From assembly GCA_009763385.1 (NCBI GenBank), contig CM019831.1, forward strand, positions 77,628,706 through 77,692,705: a stretch of DNA of 64,000 nt, given 5' to 3'. A program made the position numbers and the translations under genes. Positions 44,822-56,500 of this stretch are shown here, piece by piece. Numbering within the stretch: position 1 is the first letter of the stretch; the number at the start of each line of letters is the position of its first letter. Below the pieces are notes generated by a model. It did not search any database. It was not told the origin of the DNA and saw only the letters and a list, made by a program, of their open reading frames with translations. This DNA is from Coix lacryma-jobi var. lacryma-jobi. Taxonomy: Eukaryota > Streptophyta > Magnoliopsida > Poales > Poaceae.

Positions 44822-44874
44822 CACTAACCCCAGTGTTGGACCGTATGCTCACCCTATGTCTTTTATTGATGTAG
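44822..44874 (+). promoter_or_regulatory. Candidate branch point and 3' splice site, copia B
   Basis: CACTAAC (44822-44828) is followed by pyrimidines and TTGATGTAG ending at 44874, immediately upstream of the protease frame. A possible donor, GCAG/GTAATGG, lies near 44621. Confidence 0.45.
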
Positions 44875-47800
44875 GTGAGACGGTTGGAGGACATTTGGTT
44901 GGTGGATTCTGGTTGCTCGAGGCACATGACCGGAAACGCCAAGTGGTTCTCCAGCCTTAGCCCGGTCGCCGGAAAGGAGTACATAACCTTCGGCGACAAT
45001 AGTAAAGGTAAGGTATTGTCTCGTGGGACAGTGCGGGTTAATGAGCACTTTGTGTTGCGCGATGTTGCTCTTGTTTCTAACCTGCATTTTAACCTTCTTT
45101 CTTTCGCAACTTTTTGATGATGACTATGAGATTCGTTTTAAACCGAACCTTAGTCGCATCTTAGATCCTCAGGGCGATCTTGTATGTCTGATTTCGCCCT
45201 TTGGGAAAGTCTTTCGCGCGAATTTCTCGGAGTCGTTTGGTTCTTCTCGCTGTCTTTTGGCTAGTCCTTCTTCCTCCGATCTTTGGAAGTGGCATAGGAG
45301 GCTCGGTCATTTAAGCTTCGACTTGCTTGCAAGACTTAGCTCACTTGGCCTAATCCGAGGATTGCCCAAGCTTTCGATGGAGAAGGATCTAGTTTGCCAT
45401 TCTTGCAGACATGGGAAGATGGTTGCCGCTCCCCACCATCCAGTGACTAAGGTCATGACCTCGCACCCGGAGAGCTTTTACACATGGACCTTGTTGGTCC
45501 GGCTCGGGTGAGCTCGGTTGGTGGCAAGTGGTATGTTTGGTTGTTGTTGACGACTTTTCGAGATATTCGTGGGTCTTCTTTTGACTGAGAAGACTGAGAC
45601 TTTCTCCTTCGCTCGCAATCTGATTTTGCGTCTTCAGAACGAGTTCCCTTTGAACTCGATGCGAGCTATTAGAAGTGATAATGGTTCCGAATTCAAAAAT
45701 TCGGATTTTGAGAAGTTTTGTAACCGCCTTGGCTGGAGCATCAGTTTTCTTCCCCCTAACACCGCCCCAAAATGGTGTTGTAGAGAGGAAGAATCGGACC
45801 CTTGTTGAGATGGCCAGGACGATGCTTGATGAGCATAGGACTCCTAGGCGCTATTGGGCCGAAGCTATGAACACTGCATGCTATATTTCCAATCGCATTT
45901 TTCTGAGAGCTTCTTGAAAAAGACTTCTTATGAGTTGCGTTTTGGCAAACTGCCCAAGGTGAGTTATTTTCGAGTTTTGGTTGCCATTGTTTTATACTCA
46001 AAAAGGGCAACTTGGACAAATTTGAGTCTCACTCCTCTGACGGTGTATTTTGGGTTATGGCACTCACACTAGAGCATATCGTGTACTTAACCTTGATACT
46101 AACCGAGTCATGGAGACATCAGATGTCACCTTCGACGAGACTCTTGTTTCCTTCTTCTCGTTTTGAGCGTGCAGGTGATCATGAGGTTGGAGAGCCTCTT
46201 TTTGATGAGGAGGACGAGGGTGCTGAAGGTATGGATGATCCAGCACCCCCTCCACCTGCCGCGCCGCAAAGAGCGGCCTCGACGACGACTCACGGCCCCG
46301 ACACTTCTTCTTCCTGGGGGCCGTGGGATCCTCCACCTCGCGCGGTACCTTTTGTACCCGGGGTGGAACCAGCTGCTGTTGAGGGGGAGGTCACTTCTTC
46401 CCGGGAGGCGCCACGACATATCCAGCGCCAGCACCCCCCTGAGCAGATGATCGGCGACATCGGCGAGCGAGTCACTCGCTCCAGGTCACAGCACATCTCT
46501 CACTTCGCTCATTCTGCTTTTGTTGCTAATTTTGAGCCCCGAGATGTTGGACACGCATTGACGGATCCGGATTGGGTCAATGCCATGCATGAGGAGTTAG
46601 AGAACTTTGAGCGAAATCGGGTTTGGGTTCTAGTTCCACCTCCACCTGACTGTAAGCCTATGGGACAAAATGGGTATTTAAAAACAAGCAAGGAGAGGAT
46701 GGCCACGTTGTTAGAAACAAGGCCCGGCTTGTAGCGAAAGGCTATAGTCAGAAGGAAGGGATAGATTATGAGGAAACCTTCGCTCCTGTAGCACGTTTGG
46801 AGGCTATTAGGATACTCTTGGCTTATGCTGCATCCAGGGTTTCAAACTTTTTCAAATGGATGTCAAGAGTGCCTTTTTAAACGGCTACATAGAGGAGGAG
46901 GTTTATGTGAGCAACCCCCCGGTTTTGAAAATCCCAAGTTTCCAAACCATGTCTTTAAACTTCACAAAGCTTTGTATGGTTTGAAACAAGCCCCTAGAGC
47001 CTGGTATGATAGGTTGAAAACCTTTTTGCTTGCTAAGGGTTTTAAAATGGGATGTGTAGATAAGACGCTCTTTCTCCTCCGGCAAGGCAAAGACACACTT
47101 TTGGTCCAGATTTACGTGGATGATATCATTTTCGGTGGTTCTTCTCACGCTTTGGTTGCCAAGTTTGCAGATACTATGAGCAGGGAGTTCGAGATGAGCA
47201 TGATGGGCGAGCTGACATTCTTTCTCGGGTTGCAAATTAAGCAATCCCGAGAGGGGACGTTTGTGCACCAGGGCAAGTACACGAAGGACTTGCTGAAGCG
47301 GTTCGATATGGGTGAGGCCAAGCCTCTTCCAACACCCATGTCGACGACGACTGCCCTGGATGCGGATGTGGAGGAGAAGCAGTGGACCAGAAGGAGTACC
47401 GCAGTATGATCGGGTCGCTCCTCTACCTGACGGCGACACGCCGGACATCCAGTTCGCGGTGTGTCTGTGCGCGCGCTTTCAGGCGTCGCCGCGCACTCTC
47501 ACCGTCAGGCGGTGAAGCGCATCTTCAGGTACCTTCGTTTCACACTGAGTTCGGGATTTGGTATTCTGCTTCCTCCACCCTCTCGCTTTGCGGTTATTCC
47601 GATGCCGATTTTGCTGGTTGTCGCATTGAGCGCAAGTCCACTTCTGGGACTTGCCAATTTATTGGATCTTCTCTTGTATCGTGGTCTTCTCGCAAGCAGT
47701 CTAGTGTCGCCCAGTCTACCACGGAGGCTGAATATGTTGCTGCGGCTAGCTGCTGTTCCCAGTTGCTTTGGATGATGGCCACTTTGCGTGATTTGGTCTG

Positions 47801-48057
47801 AGCTTTTCTCGCGTGCCTTTGCTTTGTGACAGCACGAGTGCCATTAGCGTTGCTAAGAACCCCGTGCTTCACTCGAAGACCAAACACATTGATGTGCGCT
47901 TTCATTTTCTGCGAGACCACCAGGAGAAGGGTGATATCGACCTTCGCCATGTCGATACTCATCATCAACTGGCTGATATTTTCACCAAGCCTTTAGACGA
48001 ATCAACCTTTAATCGGTTGAGGGGTGAGCTTGGTGTGTGTTTCCCTTTTAGATGGGG
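44875..48057 (+). pseudogene. pol: Copia B pol: protease, integrase, RT, RNase H (several frameshifts)
   Basis: Protease has LVDSGCSRHMTGN. The GAG-pre-integrase zinc region has WHRRLGHLSFDLLARLSS and VCHSCRHGK. The integrase core has RAIRSDNGSEFKN and QNGVVERKNRTLVEMARTML. A Pro-rich acidic linker (46180-46450) precedes RT from DPDWVNAMHEELENFERNRV. RT has MDVKSAFLNGYIEEEVYV and YVDD at 47113-47124. RNase H has CGYSDADFAGCRIERKSTSG, TEAEYVAAAS and DSTSAISVAKNPVL, ending near LGVCFPF. Shifts are seen near 45105, 45500, 45590, 45770, 45915, 46000-46100, 46680-46740, 46905, 47395 and 47800. All catalytic motifs are otherwise present. Confidence 0.9.
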
Positions 48058-49013
48058 GAAACATTTTGGATCTGTATTTTTGACTGACTCTTTTGTCTTT
48101 CTTTCTTTTGCTTTTTAGCATACGCATTACATTCTGAGCTTCATGTTTATAATCACTAGAATGTAACTATGCTCTATTTAGTATGCTCCGATGCTTATAT
48201 GGATGCTTGTAGCTTATGCTCTCCTGATCACTAGTACATGTTATGAGCTGAGCTATTTTGGAATGGTGAATTTACTTAATAACTTACAATCTGAAAATGT
48301 TCACCATTGAGATATGCAACTAGCATGTGTAGGTGATATGTTGAGTTCACTCGTGCTTTTCATATATGCTAGGTTGCTATGTCTCTAGTTCTGAGTCATT
48401 CACTTGCTTGGTCTGTTCATATCATGTTTAAAACTTGAACCAAGCTTTAGTGAATTGAAAAGATCGAGATGGGATTGCTTGTCAACACCTCATGGTATCG
48501 AGACTGTTTCTCATTGCACTTTGAGTTAAACTTGAGCCGTGTAGTGTATGACCGAAACCGTTGCTTTAAGCTTCCGATTGCTTATGCATAGGCTTCGCAC
48601 GGTTGAAAAGTTAGGCAATGACAAGCTTTCAACCTCTCGCAATCACATGCTAAAATTGAACTTGTGTGAATTCACCGCTGCAACTCCGATAAAACTGAAA
48701 TCACAAGTATATGCTTCATTCCTATGCATGATGATTGAACTTTGCTAGGGGTAGTTCACCTTGTATACATGTTTAGCACTTGTTGGATTCCTATCTATAC
48801 ATGTGTAGTGCTATTTTGATGGTGACTATCTTTTTGGCTAAAAAACTGCTCACTTGCTCATATGCTTTATATTTCGTATGTGTGATCAGTTTGAGCCTTC
48901 GCTATGTGAGTGCTTAGTTGTGCCATTGGAGCTATACCGATTAGAGCATCTTTGCACTCTTTTGATATATGCCTGAAGCTGCTAACTTGCATTTCTGACT
49001 TCATATGCATTTT
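48058..49013 (+). other. 3' noncoding region of copia B, AT-rich part
   Basis: No supported ORF; there is no env-like gene. It is alignable with copia C 59900-60960 (for instance the CATGGTATCGAGACTG block at 48492 and 60408). Confidence 0.7.
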
Positions 49014-49216
49014 GGAAGGGGAGTCTTGTTGACTCAAGGGAAGAGTTTGTGCTTGATAAGTGCATTTTCAACTAAGGGGAGAGTTTTTTGCAAACATATG
49101 TCTCCTGGCGTTCAATTAAGGGGAGCTTTGCTAAGGGGAAGATTTCAGATCTTTATGCTCTTCTTGTTGGACCTAAGGGGGAGTCCCTGGTTGCTTGCAC
49201 TTGTCGAGGGGGAGTT
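49014..49216 (+). repeat. Series of polypurine-like tracts, copia B
   Basis: AAGGGGAG-type runs occur at 49014, 49035, 49074, 49118, 49133, 49174 and 49205. They resemble the true tract CAAGGGGGAGAT at 49651. Similar series occur at 3509-3590 (copia A, minus) and 61024-61137 (copia C). Confidence 0.65.
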
Positions 49217-49217
49217 T

Positions 49218-49521
49218 GCTAGTTGTGTTGAGCCGTTGCCTCTGTCTTGAGGGACTAGCAAACATTTTCCTCATTTGTCGTCAATGGATTTTGATTGGTT
49301 CAGAGACTTTTCGTTTGTTTTTCAATTGGTCGGAGTGGTTTTCGTGCTAGTTGTGTTGAGCCTCTGTGCCTCTATCTTGAGGGACTAGCATTTTGCCATT
49401 TTTAGCTCTGATTTTCAATTGGGTTTTGCTAGCGGTGTTGAGCCTGTTCTACCTCTTCTTGAGGGCTAGCTTTGCTTTGCTTGGTTGCGTCGAGCCGTTG
49501 CCCATGTCTTTGGGGACCAAG
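49218..49521 (+). repeat. Four stem-loop units before the polypurine tract, copia B
   Basis: Units are at 49218-49260 (GCTAGT/ACTAGC), 49345-49390 (TGCTAGT/ACTAGCA), 49428-49470 (GCTAGC/GCTAGC) and 49479-49521 (CTTGGT/ACCAAG). The interior (GTGTTGAGCC...TCTTGAGGG or GCGTCGAGCC...TCTTTGGGG) is constant while the arms vary together. Confidence 0.75.
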
Positions 49522-49650
49522 TTTTCACTCTTCCACTTGACCTTCTTCGGCTTTGCTATGCTTTGGGTCATTTGGTTGAGTTTCTTCCTCTCCTTCCTCC
49601 TACCTCTTCTTTCATTTATGATTTGTGTGTGTAGTTGACAATGCACTCAT

Positions 49651-49662
49651 CAAGGGGGAGAT
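49651..49662 (+). promoter_or_regulatory. Polypurine tract of copia B
   Basis: CAAGGGGGAGAT lies directly before the 3' LTR start TGCGGATAC. Confidence 0.88.
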
Positions 49663-50072
49663 TGCGGATACATGGGTGTATGCCGAGTCTCTGAGTGATG
49701 AGTGATTGTCAACGGGTTGATGCGCATGTTCTTTGGCTTGTGTTGTGCAGGTGTCGAGCTCGGAGACAGTGATCGATGGCAGGTGAAGGTCAAGTTGAGA
49801 CGTGTCGTGCCGATGAGGACTGGGCGCGATGAAGGATGGGCGTGCCGTGCGGCGGACGTGCCATGCCGATGTATCGGACAGTGAAGGGCGGACGTGAGGC
49901 TTGGACTGAGGGACTAGAGGCCGGAGGATCAGCTGTGGTGGCTGGCAGCTGCTGTGGCGACGACAAGTGAAGAAATGCGGTCATGTCGGTGGACGGGGTG
50001 CACGGAGGTGCATCCCCTCTACGACGCCGGTTTGTTGGTTGAGCCAGAGAAAAACCAACGGGTGGACGGTTT

Positions 50073-50324
50073 CCAGGTTTGGGCCTCAAAACCTGGGTGC
50101 TGGGTTTCCAGGTTGAGCCACAAAACCTGGGCGCGACGGTTTCCAGGTTGAGCCTCAAACCTGGGCGTGGGCCGGTTTCCGAGTTTGGGCCTCAAAACTC
50201 GGGCGCTGCGGGTTTCTGAGTTTGGGCCACAAAACTCAGGCTGGAGGCTGGTTTCCCGGTTTGGGCCTCAAAACCGGGGGTTGATGGAAAAGGTGGTTTC
50301 CCGGTTTGGGCCACAAACCGGGGG
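50073..50324 (+). repeat. U3 hairpin array, seven units, copia B 3' LTR
   Basis: The same seven units as at 40464-40720, here with better-kept stems in units five and six (CTGAG/CTCAG, CCCGG/CCGGG). Confidence 0.85.
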
Positions 50325-51142
50325 TGCAGAGCGAGGGCGGCACGTGGCGGCGATCCAGAGGTTGCGTCGAGGCAACGCTTCGGTCGAGCGGGCGTGGCCG
50401 TCGGATCTACCTACCACCGCGGGTTGGACCAGAATAGCCTTAGGGTTTAGCTGGTTCGCTCTGTAATTAGTTTAGAGAGGGGTAGAGTAGGAAATAGGCT
50501 TAGTCTAGGTTAGTATAAGTAGTCCAGGGGAGACACCCTCCTCCCTATCTCAGTTTAGCTATCTCAGTTAGTGCTTCATTTGCTAGGGTTCCTGCTCTCC
50601 CATCCCTGCTTTAGCTAGTTGAGATCCGCAGAGAGACTCCACTCTGTGTACTGTTGAGTTGAGGAAGTGAGGCCGTATCCTCACCTTGGAGCACAGATCG
50701 TTGGCTTGATTTGCGTCCTTGATTCGAATTCGTGGCTGTGATTTCCGTTGTGTTCGTGTTCTTCGCGGATCCTTTTCTCCACGATTTTCCCGTCGCTTGA
50801 TCTTTTTGCTCGGTTCATCTTTTGCAAATCCGTTTGAACCAAGTTGTTCTAGATCGTGAGGCACTTCTTTCACCGAAGGAATCATCCTCTAACCTCACGG
50901 TCTAGGAGATCGATCGATTTTTAGTTTCGGGTCACTTTTTCTCCCTTTCCCCCGAATTTCTTCGATTCACCGATTTGGAGATAGGTTCGAGCCATGATCT
51001 CTTAGAGATAGCTCACTATACTCCTTGTGACTCCACTCACCAAGTTTGATCCCTAGAGGATTGTTTTGGGTGAGTTGAGTCGAATCGGTGGAGAAGAACA
51101 GAGGGCTGTCGGGGGGTGACGGACGAAGTCACGGGGGTCGGG

Positions 51143-51404
51143 GTGACCGGACGCTCAGAGTTGTGAGTCCGGTCGTTGAAGTTTTCGGTGTTTTGTTTTG
51201 ACATCGACCGGAGGCACTGTTGAACTCGGACCGGACTATCGTGGTCACTGTTCATCAGTGTGCTGTGCTTCGACCGGACGCACTGTCACGACCGGACGCT
51301 CCGTACCAGTGAGTCCGGTCGCGAACAGTAAGGTCCCAGAGCCGATTTTGGACGACCGGACGCGTCCGGTCCCTGCTGACCGGACGCTGGCCAGAGTCCG
51401 GTCG
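51143..51404. repeat. GACCGGAC/GTCCGGTC array, copia B 3' LTR
   Basis: It matches 41512-41799 with some copies lost to small deletions. Confidence 0.78.
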
Positions 51405-51673
51405 ATCTCAGTTTCGCGCGTTTTCGTTCGCGGTTCGTTCGTTTTGATCGGATTCGAGTTCCGTCTTTTGCGTTGGCTTTCTAGGGTTGTCTAGTGTCCC
51501 GCTGTGCTTCTAGGAAGCATCCACCCTACATCTAGGGTCGTGGACATTAGCAAGCTCTAGGGTTCGCTCTTGGGGTTGATTTTGGGACAGTGGCATCTAG
51601 TTTCCGTAAGGAAATTTTGAAGCTCCCATTCACCCCCCCTCTGGTCGCTTTCGGTTAGCTTCTCGGTCCTTCA

Positions 51674-51793
51674 AGTGGTATCGGAGCGGGTAAGTAAGGA
51701 TCTTCCACCCTAACCGGTCCGATCCACCGGAGGCGACATGGATCGCCGCGTGGGCAAACCGCCGTTTTTTCGGTTAGCTTCTCTGGTCCTTTA
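51674..51793 (+). other. Extra 120 bp after the copia B 3' LTR: primer site, gag start and LTR end
   Basis: After the LTR end come GTGGTATCGGAGCGGGTAAG, the leader, ATGGATCGCCGCGTGGGCAA (the gag start) up to GCCGTTTTTTCGG, then TTAGCTTCTCTGGTCCTTTA, which is the last part of an LTR, and then the TSD. The junction falls at a TTTCGG shared by gag and LTR. This looks like the remnant of a second tandem unit, deleted at microhomology. Confidence 0.82.
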
Positions 51794-53514
51794 GATAGTG
51801 GTGAGGTAAGGTTGTTTCTCGTGGGCGATTAGACTTAACGAGAACTTTGTTCTCAAGGGATGTGCTGTTGGTTGAATTTGCACTTCATGGCTTCTGTTTC
51901 ACAACTTCTTGAGGATGACTTTGAGGTGCGCTTTAAAGGAAAGTTTTTGAGTCGAGTTTTGGATTTTCTCGGGGAAGATCTTGTTTGTGGATCATCCCTT
52001 TGGCCGTGTCTTCTGAGCTATTTTTCTCGTTCTCGGCTCTTCTAGATGTTTGGTGGTGTGGTGACCTTCTTCTGATTTGTGGAAGTGCATAGGAGGAATT
52101 GGTCACTTGAGTTTGACTTGCTTGAAGACTTGGCTCATTGGCCTTAATCCAAGGATGCCTAAACTTAAGTTTCAGAAGACCTTGTTTGTCACCCTTGTCA
52201 TCACAGGGAAGATGGTCCTGCTCTCACGCACCTGTTAATCAAGTGAGACAAAGCGAACCGAGAGCTTTTAAGCACGGACACTGTTGGTCCAGCTGGGTTG
52301 CTCAGCGGGTATGAAGTGGTACGTTTAGTGATCGTGGATGATTTTTGATGGGGTACTATTGGTGTTCTTCATGGAGGGTAAGGACGAGGCTTTTTCTTGC
52401 TCAAGATTGATTTTGAGGTTGAAAACTGAGTTTCCACCGATATATTAGAGCTATTCATAGCGATAATGGTACTGAGTTTGTTAACTCACAGTTCGTCTCT
52501 TTCTGTTCTTCTCATGGTATTGAGCATCAGTGGTTCTCCTTATGTCCCCCAGCAGAACGGCGTTGTGAACGCAAGAACGGGAAGAGCCTTGTTGAGATGG
52601 CCAGGACGATGCTCGATGAGCATAGGACTCCTATGCGTTTTTGGGCCGAGTCGATTAACACTGCTTGCCATGTTCCAAATCGCATCTTTCTTCGTGCTTT
52701 CATGAAAAAGACTTCTTATGAGTTGCGATTTGGACGGGTACCCAAGGTGTCTCATTTTAGGGTGTTTGGGTGCAAGTGTTTTACCCTTAAACAAGGCCAT
52801 TTGGACAAATTTGAATCTCGTTCTGCTAATGTTGTGTTTCTTGGTTATGCTTTGCATTCTCGCGCTTATCGAGTTCTTAACCTTGAGACTAACTGGATAG
52901 TGGAGACCTCCGAGGTCACATTCGACGAGACTATGCCTTGTGTTTCTTCTACTTTTGAAGTTGCAGGAGAACATGAGCTTGGAGAGAGATCTTGTGGGGA
53001 GGAGCAGGAGGAAGATGCCGATTGGGGTGATCCTGAGACAACTCCACTGGCTGCCCCTGCTGACCCTGCAACGACAACTTTGGCTTGAGGACCTGATCCC
53101 ACTACTTCGACTACCTTGGGTCCTTTTGAGCCACCTCTCTAGCGAGCACCAGCTGCACCTGAGGAAGGCGACTTCGGCGAGGTAGGTGCCCCGGAGCATT
53201 CAGCAGGTCCACCCTCCACATCAGATGATCGGCAGCATCAACCAACGAGTCACGCGGTCGCGAGCGTATGAGATCTCACATTTTGCTCATTCTACATTTG
53301 TTGCTTCTTTTGAGCCCAAAGATGTTGGACACGCTTTCTTATGATCCTAACTGGGTTAATGTCATGCATGAGGAGTTAGAGAGAACTTTGAGCGAAACCA
53401 AGTCTGGACCCTAGTTTCACCTCCACCAGAATGTCACCATATAGGTACCAAATGGGTTTTCAAAAACAAACAGGGTGAGGATGGGATGGTACTGAGGAAT
53501 TAGGGTCCTAGCAA
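51794..53514 (+). pseudogene. pol: Copia C protease end, integrase and start of RT, piece 5
   Basis: It resumes at GATAG in protease (the region equal to GKVVSQGAIRLNENFVLKD in copia A) and includes SQLLEDDFEVRFK (51891 on) and a decayed GAG-pre-integrase region. The integrase then reads MARTMLDEHRTPMRFWAESINTACHVPNRIF and the downstream KTSYELRFGRVPKVSHFRVFG (52597-53088). A Pro/acidic linker and the RT start (HALS-type, MHEELE) run to VFKNKQGEDGMVL. Many indels are present; it stops at the next LTR insertion. Confidence 0.86.
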
Positions 53515-56500
53515 TGTGGGTTCCTAGCGATGCTACCAATAAAGGACATCAGTGTCAGCCTCAGACGCAACCACTTAGCTACACATCCGGTATTGGCGCC
53601 GAAGTGCGATGGCACTTCATATTCCAAAACATGTGGCTTTAGTGATGGCCTGAGACGCTGGCCCGGTGTTGACATCTCTTAGCATCACTTTAGATAACAG
53701 CGCTAGAAATGCAGGTAGACAAATCTAACAACCTTACCTTTAACGCTAGGCTGTCACCACTAGCAGCAACACTAGAGACATGGATGGATTTATGATCTTG
53801 CCTTATAAAATATGAAATGAGATTATCCGCAAGCGCACAGATAAAATACATTCGTTGTAGTAGTTCACCAAGGAAAAGAGTTTCCAAGGTATTGTTCAAT
53901 ATAATCGAGCAATGCATATCGTAGTTACCGAGTGACAAGAGATAAACATCTACAACTATGACACACACATGCATGATTATGATAAGAGTTCCACTAGATC
54001 TATACTCAACATAGGAATCAATCAAGAATGATAAATAAGATAATGTGATAGAACAGAGTAAACCATATAAAATAGTTCCAACAGAGCATTCTCATCCAAG
54101 GTCGGATCGTAGCCAAAACTAGAAAAGAGATAGATTAACTTCCAAACATGGTTCTAACTATAGGTCATGACTACATCAATTAGTGCAATTATGTTTAGCA
54201 ATCAGGTAGAATACTTATATTTATACGCAGGAGACATCACGCGTGGAGGATCAGATCCAGAGTCTATCACCTCTAGGTGACAGGTCTTACTTGCCCTATA
54301 TTCGGGGAATGGACTACAAAGGAACTCACAAGGCTATAATAGTCACCCTCGCGATCTACCACTTGCTGGCCAGAATATAGGGTGCATTCGCATGTAAACA
54401 ACGTAAAGCACGATGCTTACACAATGTTGACCACTCACCCCGCGATCGACAGAATGAGCGCTATACGAACAAGAGCATTAAACATAAAGATACCTAGCTA
54501 TGGTAGACATATAATCAAAGTAGACGATTGTGAACATTATAATTATGAACACGAATAGTAACAAGTCATGACATGTATCAACTAGAACAAGAACTAGATG
54601 AACAATTAGAAGTGTATTAGAACATAGAGATGAACTAGAGAGATAATTAGAACTAGATTAGAACACAAAGAAGAACTAGAGAGATTAGAAGATTAACTAG
54701 AACAGAATTAGAACACAAGATAATGAACTAGAAGACAATTAGACAATTAGAAGAACAATGTTGATACAAGAGAGAAGACAAGGCTAATTACCTAGCATCT
54801 CCTGACTAGATCCGGAACCGAGCCTCCTCGACTCTTCTAATCCTATTCTAGCTATGCCCTGGATGATGGAGCTCCTGTTGTCTAGGCTACCTCTACTCAA
54901 ACAATTGATCTGTGTTGATTGGATTCAATGCTTGATTGATACAAGAGGGGGGGGTCTCGGGTTTCTTATATAGCCCGGTGGATTGAACGCAGCCCTCGGA
55001 TCAAACCGACGTTGAACAATGGCCAAGATACAAAGTAGAGGTCGGTTAGGTCACGTCGCACGAAGAAGGGGTGGCTTCCATGTGGGCCTAGGCCGGCCAG
55101 CATGGGGTGAGGCGGCCGGCCTCCCCATGGCGCCGCCTGCCTTTCCTTCGTCCGTAAGTCTTTAACACCTTCTTTGTTTGTCTGAGTCCTTGTTTGGTTG
55201 GTTTTGCGCAACGAGTCTTGGCGTGGAAGGATCCTTGTCATCTTCTTTCTGTCTGGTCCCTGGATATTTCTGGTATTTGTAGCTGTTGGAATCTTGTCTG
55301 TTACACCCCTGATCTTCATATGGATAAGGCTTCTAGAGGGTTCCAGAGTATTCCTGGTCGTATTCATCGAGGACTCTTGCTCGGGACTCCAAATATGGCA
55401 AGTGGCATATCGTTGCAATCGTCTCAACAAGCTCGTCTCACTGGTGTGCTCTAATTCCACTTGAGATACTTTCTTATGGTGAAATATTGAATATCCTCCA
55501 AAACAAGTGAGAACTACACAACTTGTGAAACTTGTTAGAATCAAACCCTATAGCTATACTATTGGATCATTGCGTGTCATTTATGAGGTTAGTTGATGGT
55601 TTAAAATAGGAGTTATCTACCATCAACACCTGGTAAACCAATTCGTTTACAGATAGGATCCACATGGGCACGGGGTTACCATTGTAGCATTTCACCGGGA
55701 GTATTCCACGTATCATTATTTATATTTTAACACTGGGAAGGCTAGGTGCGAAAGAATTCGAGATATATCCATGACAAGAAAATAATAAGTGCATAGTTGA
55801 CTAATTCACCATAGTAGGAGGATAAACGGTGATTTGGATAGTGGTATCAACACACACACATTGGCTAAGATATATGGAGCTTCTACGGGGATAGAAGAAA
55901 GAATGAAAGAATAAAGAATATCCTACGGAGCATGGATCTAAACAAGGTTATGTAAATGAATTAAGTATACATGGTTATGATCATGTTAACGTTAGTGCTA
56001 AGTACTGGATGGATTAGGAGAGCCGGGAACACTGGTCTGCTAGCAGGATACAGAGGGCAATTTAGACTCCTATCCCAAAGCCGAACGTGGGGATTACAAG
56101 GGACGGACAGGGCTATCACCACCTGCCGCCTACCCCTCAAGCGTGGCTAAGCCAGGCATTTACCCAACTCCATATACCCGAGAACCACTCTTGCGCACAT
56201 GAAGAACACTTACACCCCTTGGGTCCCCAACCCTACGGATTGACAGGAAAAGGGTACAAGCACACCCGAAGGCACGACAAAACACCACCCAACACGTATC
56301 ACTAAGTTATCAGGATCTAAGCATGTTGAATGTAGAACAACGTTCATTTTCATGATGAACAAGGATCTAAGACTATGAACTAGCTCTAGAACGATGAACA
56401 ATGAATAAGAACATAGCTCTAATTCAAGAACATAACAATGTTGTCATAAGAGAACAAGAACAAGTATGAAAAAGAGGAACGTAGTAGTCATACCAAGTAG

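Larger units (their letters stand above)
49663..51673 (+). repeat. Copia B 3' LTR
   Basis: It is the direct repeat of 40059-42069 with only small differences, ending CGGTCCTTCA. Hairpins, TATA (50514-50522) and inverted-repeat array (51143-51404) are all present. Confidence 0.93.
40059..51793 (+). mobile_element. Copia B: complete SIRE/Maximus-type Ty1/Copia element with aberrant 3' end
   Basis: LTRs of 2011 bp each (40059-42069 and 49663-51673), tRNA-iMet site (42072-42083), gag (42133-44735), pol (44875-48057), 3' region with purine tracts and hairpins, and polypurine tract (49651-49662). The LTRs look nearly identical, so this is the youngest large insertion. After the 3' LTR there are 120 extra bases: primer site, gag start and the last bases of an LTR, then the TSD GATAG. 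Coding frames are interrupted by a handful of single-base indels. Confidence 0.92.

Noticed and set aside
48548..48748. Candidate env-like ORF between pol and the 3' LTR of copia B
   Set aside because: Only short ORFs exist, with no signal peptide or membrane pattern, and they are not kept in copia A or C.
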